Source: Trichostrongylus colubriformis
Taxonomy: Eukaryota > Nematoda > Chromadorea > Rhabditida > Trichostrongylidae
NCBI GenBank assembly: GCA_963978905.1
Contig: OZ022261.1
Span: 14,977,475 to 15,041,474, forward strand
Length of the DNA stretch: 64,000 bases
Direction of reading: 5' to 3'
Within the stretch, counting starts at the first letter, position 1. Each line of letters begins with the position of its first letter. A program made the position numbers and the translations under genes. Below, piece by piece: positions 59,307 to 64,000 of this stretch. The notes beneath the pieces are model-generated. The model searched no databases. It was not told the origin of the DNA and was given only the letters and a program-made list of their open reading frames with translations.

Positions 59307-59517
59307 TGTTACAAGTATGCTGAGTTATGGGCATGAGCTTCGGTTTTGGACGGTACTCAAACCCGCACTCCATGCTTTTCGGGCATATGTGCTGATCCAT
59401 TAATTCATGTATTCATGTTATGGATTGAGACATATGCGCGGAAAGCATGGAGCGCTGGTTCGAGTCCCGTCCGACACCGAAGCTTTTGCCCATAACTCAA
59501 GCATACTTGTAACAACG
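59307..59517. repeat. Foldback element with ~85-bp arms
   Basis: GTTACAAGTATGCTGAGTTA, GGGCATGAGCTTCGG and CCATGCTTTTCGGGCATATG on the left recur inverted on the right, ending CAAGCATACTTGTAAC. The right arm happens to contain a perfect B-box-like GGTTCGAGTCC. Confidence 0.75.
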
Positions 59518-59999
59518 GTTTACCCCGTTTTGCAAGACGGAGTTCAAGTAAGGTTACAGGCATTGAAAAATGCTCGAATTTACCGATCAGTTCCTATTGA
59601 GAAGATACCGCGCCCCATCATTAACGCCGCGTCCCGCAATAGCGGAGCCGCGATCGCAGTGATACGCATGATCTTATCAATAAATCCACACCCTCACGCG
59701 GCGCGTTTCGTGCGCAGTCTCTCTGGCTCGCTGCCAGCAGTGGCCGTAGTGCTGTGCGCGCTTCCAATGCTTTGCTTGAATTACTATTTGACGAACTGCT
59801 GCTATTGACACATTTCACTGGCAATTATATTAGTCATTATGACGAGTTTGGTACGGGGTGGAGGAAGAGAAAGGAGGTACGAGGTGGAAGAACCGTTCCT
59901 AGCGTCAAAAATCCCCTCTTGCAGATAGGAAACTCTTCATCTCGAAACTCCTCCCTACTCCCTGACGTAAGTTGAAACTCACTTTCAATCTAAGTGAAG

Positions 60000-62220
60000 C
60001 TTGTTTCTTCCTTGTCAAGGGGAAGAGGTGTGAACTTGAACACGAGCCTAGGAAGGAGAAAGTGCTTCGGGTGAGTGAAACAATATCCTTATGCAAAAAG
60101 AGGTTTGTTGCGTGAAAAGTGTTTCATTCGCCCAGGGCTCCCCTAAGACTCATATCTCTTCGTTGGATAGCGTTTTCTATCTTAGCGAGTAGAACAGTAC
60201 TTCTTATTAGTTCGTACAGTTTGATGTATCCCCTTATCTAAGCCACAGATGAAGGTAGTGGTTCTTCTTCCAGCTAAGGCTTAGGCAAAAGCCTAGGCAA
60301 AAATAACACCAACGGACGAGCGATCCTCCACTCCAACAACATCAGCACCAATGATTGTCGCATACGAACGCCAAATAACACGCTAGAAACTTTGATGTTT
60401 CTCAACTCCGCGGAGATAAAGCGCGCCAGTGCGCCCGATAAGGTGCGCGCGCGACACGCGTCGCGTGAGGGTATGGATTTATCGTTGCGAACTGATACGC
60501 ATTACATGTGCTACTATTTAGTTTCCAACATTTTTATCCTTATTTTTTCATCCTTCACCGTGCCGCATAACTTGCATGACTTTTGAGCCTTCCCCTTTGC
60601 TATCAGAGAATGGGTGCATTACCCTGGTCGGCAACGCCTTCGTTTCAGGATGTAGGTAGTGAATTTTGTTAAGTTCTTATTTCTCTTAAACCTTTTGTCT
60701 CGGGATTTAAGTACTGAGTTGTTAGTATGCTCCTTATTTCCTTGATGAATGGGATTGGTTGAGTAGAAACCACAGAAATAGCGGATTCTGAAGAACGGGG
60801 AGGTCGTATGGAACAGAAATAGCGGATTCTGAAGAAGGGGAGGGGGGTTGTATTTTTTGAAAATTTTCCTCAACGCCACGCTTGATCCTGTTTATAGTTA
60901 GGAGTGTCCATGGAACTCGCGGCGAAGATTGTGAAGTGACAGGTGGCGCGCACACCCATTGGCATAGTGCGGCTATCAAATCCCGCAACAATACCCACCC
61001 GCACCAACTGAGCCTTCGATTCCTCTTCATGTAAGGTAATTCGTTGGGAGAAAAAAAGCATTGACTTGTACATTGGCTGGCTCCTGCAAGTTATCGAATA
61101 TGTAGGTCAAAATGCATTTATCTGCTCACCACGATTCTTCAAGGAAATATATTAGAATGGGTGGCATACCCGAGAAAGGAATTTGCTAAGCTGGTTGACA
61201 GCTCTAATTTTATCTTTTCTTTATAGATTAAGCCTTCATAATCTCCTCAATTCAATGAAAAGATAGATCATTTATTCATTCATCCATTAATTCAAATTCT
61301 ACCAGCCTACATATTTCTTTCTGAACAGGAGTATCGTCGAGTTGAGTGAAAGACCCAAAAGCTTCCTATCCTCCTCCCCTGTCTCTCCTCGTCCTACGAA
61401 AATTGGCAGGTTAAGCGTACATGTTTATGGGCCTGCGAAACTAATTACAATTTTTCGAAACATATAGGAATTGTTCCTTGGCACCGAGTGCAGACAGATC
61501 TACCGCTCGTTAAGAACCCTCTAGGTTGTTTTTCTGTTCGAATCGTGAACAACAGTTCATCATAGCGCTGGAATCGAGCCTTATCATTCGCACGTTTCCT
61601 CCAATTTGAGTCACTTTGAAATGTGCCAGACTACCTAGTATATTTTCATTGTACATCTCTCAAAGAATTAGTTCACTTTTTGTATGAACCAGTCTAAGTA
61701 CGCGTTCAAACTTCGCGCGGGCGGGACGTGACTGCGTTGGCTAACCAGTCTTGCGATGACTGGTTGCTAAGAATTTAGAATAGGTCAACTATAGAGAGAT
61801 CCAGAACTTGCGGTGGTTGGAGCTGTCTAAGCACCTTAACGAAATCCTGTAGTGTGCAGCACACTCCCTTTGTGTAGACTCCTCCCACAAAAAAAACTCA
61901 TCATCCAACTGCGTGTCAACGTCACGCATCACAGACCTGTGTCACAATGATCGATACTCGCTGCCAATAATGCATCGCGCCGTTCGCAAAATTTGTACGC
62001 GCAGAGACCAACATGGAGAAAGCGGTAGCTCCCCTTCCTCGAGTTTTTGACAATTTAGTTTGATTTTTCACTGCCACTCTGCTAAACTTCTTCATTCATT
62101 TTTGGATTGTTCGTTTTTGAATAGGCAACCATGTCATCGCTCCTTGTGCCATGAAATGGTTCCCACTGACGAAATTAACGGCGAAGGATGTAGAAGCTTC
62201 AAGTTCAATACCAATTTGAT
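60000..62220. other. Mostly unannotated; one poly-C arm relic
   Basis: 60786-60892 is related to the arm of the 55094 foldback (inverted: CAACCCCCCTCCCC, GAAAATTTTCAAAAAATACA). A duplicated AACAGAAATAGCGGATTCTG lies at 60773-60830. No gene was recognised elsewhere. Confidence 0.4.
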
Positions 62221-62224
62221 GGAA

Positions 62225-62625
62225 CCGTCCACAGAAAAATGAGTTTTTATGTTACCCATCCATCATTTATGTTGTATTTGCCTAATGTGGGCCGCATGCA
62301 AGGTTTCACGCAAAATGATGTGAATCCGGCTAAGATACAGCACCAAAAAGTCTTGGCCGGGGGGGCGGGGCTTCCGAGCGAGTGCCCACCCCGTTGTCCG
62401 CCGCGGTCGGAGACGCATTGTAGGAACAGAAAGTTACGTGAACAGTCCCATTCCCCTTTCCCAACCGCAGCGGACGACGGGACGGGGCTTTGACTAGGAG
62501 GTCCCACACACCCGGCCGAGAAATTGCGAAGCTGTAACATAGCCGAATTCTCACTTTTTCGCGTGAAACTTTGCATGCGGCCCTTCTTAGGCAAGTACAA
62601 CATGAATAAGAGAGTTACAAAGAAT
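62225..62625. repeat. Foldback element with ~190-bp arms
   Basis: GTTGTATTTGCCTAATGTGG, GCCGCATGCAAGGTTTCACG, CTTGGCCGGG and GTCCGCCGCGG on the left recur inverted on the right (GGCCGAGAAATTGCG, CGTGAAACTTTGCATGCGGC, GCAAGTACAACATG). The frames open on both strands here are not genes. Confidence 0.75.
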
Positions 62626-63639
62626 TTAATTTTTCGTGGACGATTCCTTCGAAGTTTAACAGGAGGAAAGCCAAGTTTCGTTTGTTTACCCTCATTGAAT
62701 GTTGACCAAATGAGGAACTTCACAAGTGGCGGTGCTGTGTAATCGATTAAGGCATGCTGTGGACACAATGTATTATACCAATGAAAGTCACAGTCCACTC
62801 TTTCCATCAAAACTTAACTTTTCCAATTTTGTTACTGCGATCTTTTGCCCAGTCATACTCGTATCTCGCTAACAGTTCATGGCAACCTTGATGCACTTCT
62901 CACGAGTTCGTGCAATCCATCGGATGGATCGTAAGCAGTTCAAATAATCTTATTCCGAAGATTTCATCTTGCGTCCAGTGGCAAAAATTTTGGTTTTGTC
63001 TTTATCAGCGTTTTCAATCCCTTTCTGCCCCAGGCGTTCCAAATTCGATTCATCCACCCCATGTCGCAAGTGTATCGATCAATTTCTTGAGCGTGTGGTC
63101 CTTTTGATGTCATGCAGCATTCCAGCTCTTATTCACAGAGTTTATTCACGTATTGGACATCTATCAAGGAGGAATTAGGTGCTTCTCTATATCGTAGCGA
63201 TATGTAGTTCGGTGAATTTTATAAAACATCCTAGGCCATTGAAGAATCGATCAATATTATTCGTTTTCGAGCCATGGAATTTAAGGACTTCTAGCGATGC
63301 TCTCATCGTTTCTTCGAGCTCCTTGAAAATGTCACCCTCTGCCGTTGGTTTAGCTCACCGTGAGCGTCTGTTTTTTACTGCATCATCAGTGTCGAATGCC
63401 TTTTCGAGGAAATTGTTTTTCTTACAATTCACTGGTGCGCGCGCTGCATTCATTTCATATTTTGGAGTTTTTCGAAAAAAAGAAGGACTACGTTCCCTAA
63501 AGTTTGATTAAATCACTTCGATTTCAACCGGTTCGTCAGTTGATATAAGGTAGCTCAAGTGGTGAACATACGTCCCGTGGTTAGCCGTTGCCTTCTTCAT
63601 TTGTATGGATTGCGGAGCAGGGTCAAGCCCCCCCCCCCT

Positions 63640-64000
63640 TCGAGGAATCCTCGAAAGGGGGGTCGGATTCGAACTGCTGGGAGGAGGGGAGAGAATCCTA
63701 ATCGTTGACGTAGGCATTGATCAAAGGAATTTTTCAGGCTGAGGGTCCAAAGTGTGAAGGGGAGATGTGATAGAACTGACTAACTGGGCTCACCAAAACT
63801 GATATTTAATAAACCTTCGCTTAAAAACGCGAAAGAACGGAAGGGGGCGCTCCATGAATGGGAAACGAGGTGAGGCACGAATTTTTGAAGATAAGAGCTC
63901 AAGACGATATTATGGGGAGGAGAGCGCATGGACAACGCAAAAGATAGGCAGAGTCAAAAGCTGAGCTGACCCCTTGGTCTTCTTGGAATTGTGGACTGTG
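63640..64000. repeat. Dispersed repeat S (copy 2), running off the window
   Basis: It matches 58255-58620 with scattered differences, beginning at the palindromic GAGGAATCCTCG and continuing through GGACAACGCAAAAGATA. The repeat extends past the right edge. Confidence 0.75.

Noticed and set aside
59440..59475. tRNA gene suggested by GGTTCGAGTCC
   Set aside because: There is no A box or cloverleaf. The motif is part of a foldback arm.
62247..62810. 187-codon - strand frame
   Set aside because: It lies across a foldback whose arms keep frames open on both strands.

Overview
This 64 kb window looks like nuclear DNA from a nematode, most likely a strongylid (hookworm-like) worm. The grounds are many short exons split by introns ending in TTTTCAG, dense TA-flanked mariner and Tc relatives, RTE-type LINEs, and gene families with recognisable nematode relatives. 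Assignment below phylum rests on general resemblance only. Most of the window is repeat. No rRNA, genuine tRNA gene, operon or bacterial feature was seen.

Host genes. The best supported gene is CMTR1, the cap1 2'-O-ribose methyltransferase, on the + strand from about 29.85 to 39.02 kb. It has some 21 exons: G-patch, Rossmann methyltransferase core with its K-D-K residues, and a C-terminal region resembling the guanylyltransferase-like and WW segments. Its first visible (G-patch) exon is tandemly duplicated; exons further 5' were not found. On the - strand at 0.5-5.9 kb are three exons of a BPI/LBP-type lipid-binding protein, running off the left edge. An unidentified + strand gene shows three well-phased exons at 25.16-25.56 kb, and weaker exon candidates lie at 15.0-17.8 kb.

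Mobile DNA, left to right. There are a large foldback (3.2-4.1 kb), members of a palindromic MITE family (6.3, 10.0, 10.6, 24.4, 33.6 and 36.0 kb), a 62-copy 29-bp minisatellite (6.9-8.7 kb), a piggyBac-like element (10.7-12.3 kb), two copies of a TTAA-type MITE (12.8 and 37.5 kb), a tRNA-headed SINE-like element (14.65 kb), and a nested mariner island (18.2-22.7 kb). Then come an RTE 5' fragment (22.9-24.4 kb), a mariner inside a large foldback (25.8-28.1 kb), a Tc-like element in a CMTR1 intron (31.4-33.0 kb), a second copy of the large foldback (40.0-41.0 kb), and a compound island at 41.9-46.8 kb in which a 3.2 kb LINE has split a mariner that abuts an older mariner. From 47.8 kb to the end are foldbacks, a 118-bp satellite and long complex repeats.

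How the parts relate. The LINE at 43-46 kb and the SINE-like element at 14.65 kb share a tRNA-Leu-like head and the same 3' (GAA)n tail. The small one is the large one with about 2.8 kb removed, so it is a plausible autonomous/non-autonomous pair. CMTR1 has absorbed at least four insertions in introns without visible damage to its reading frame; one is a perfect 112-bp-arm hairpin.
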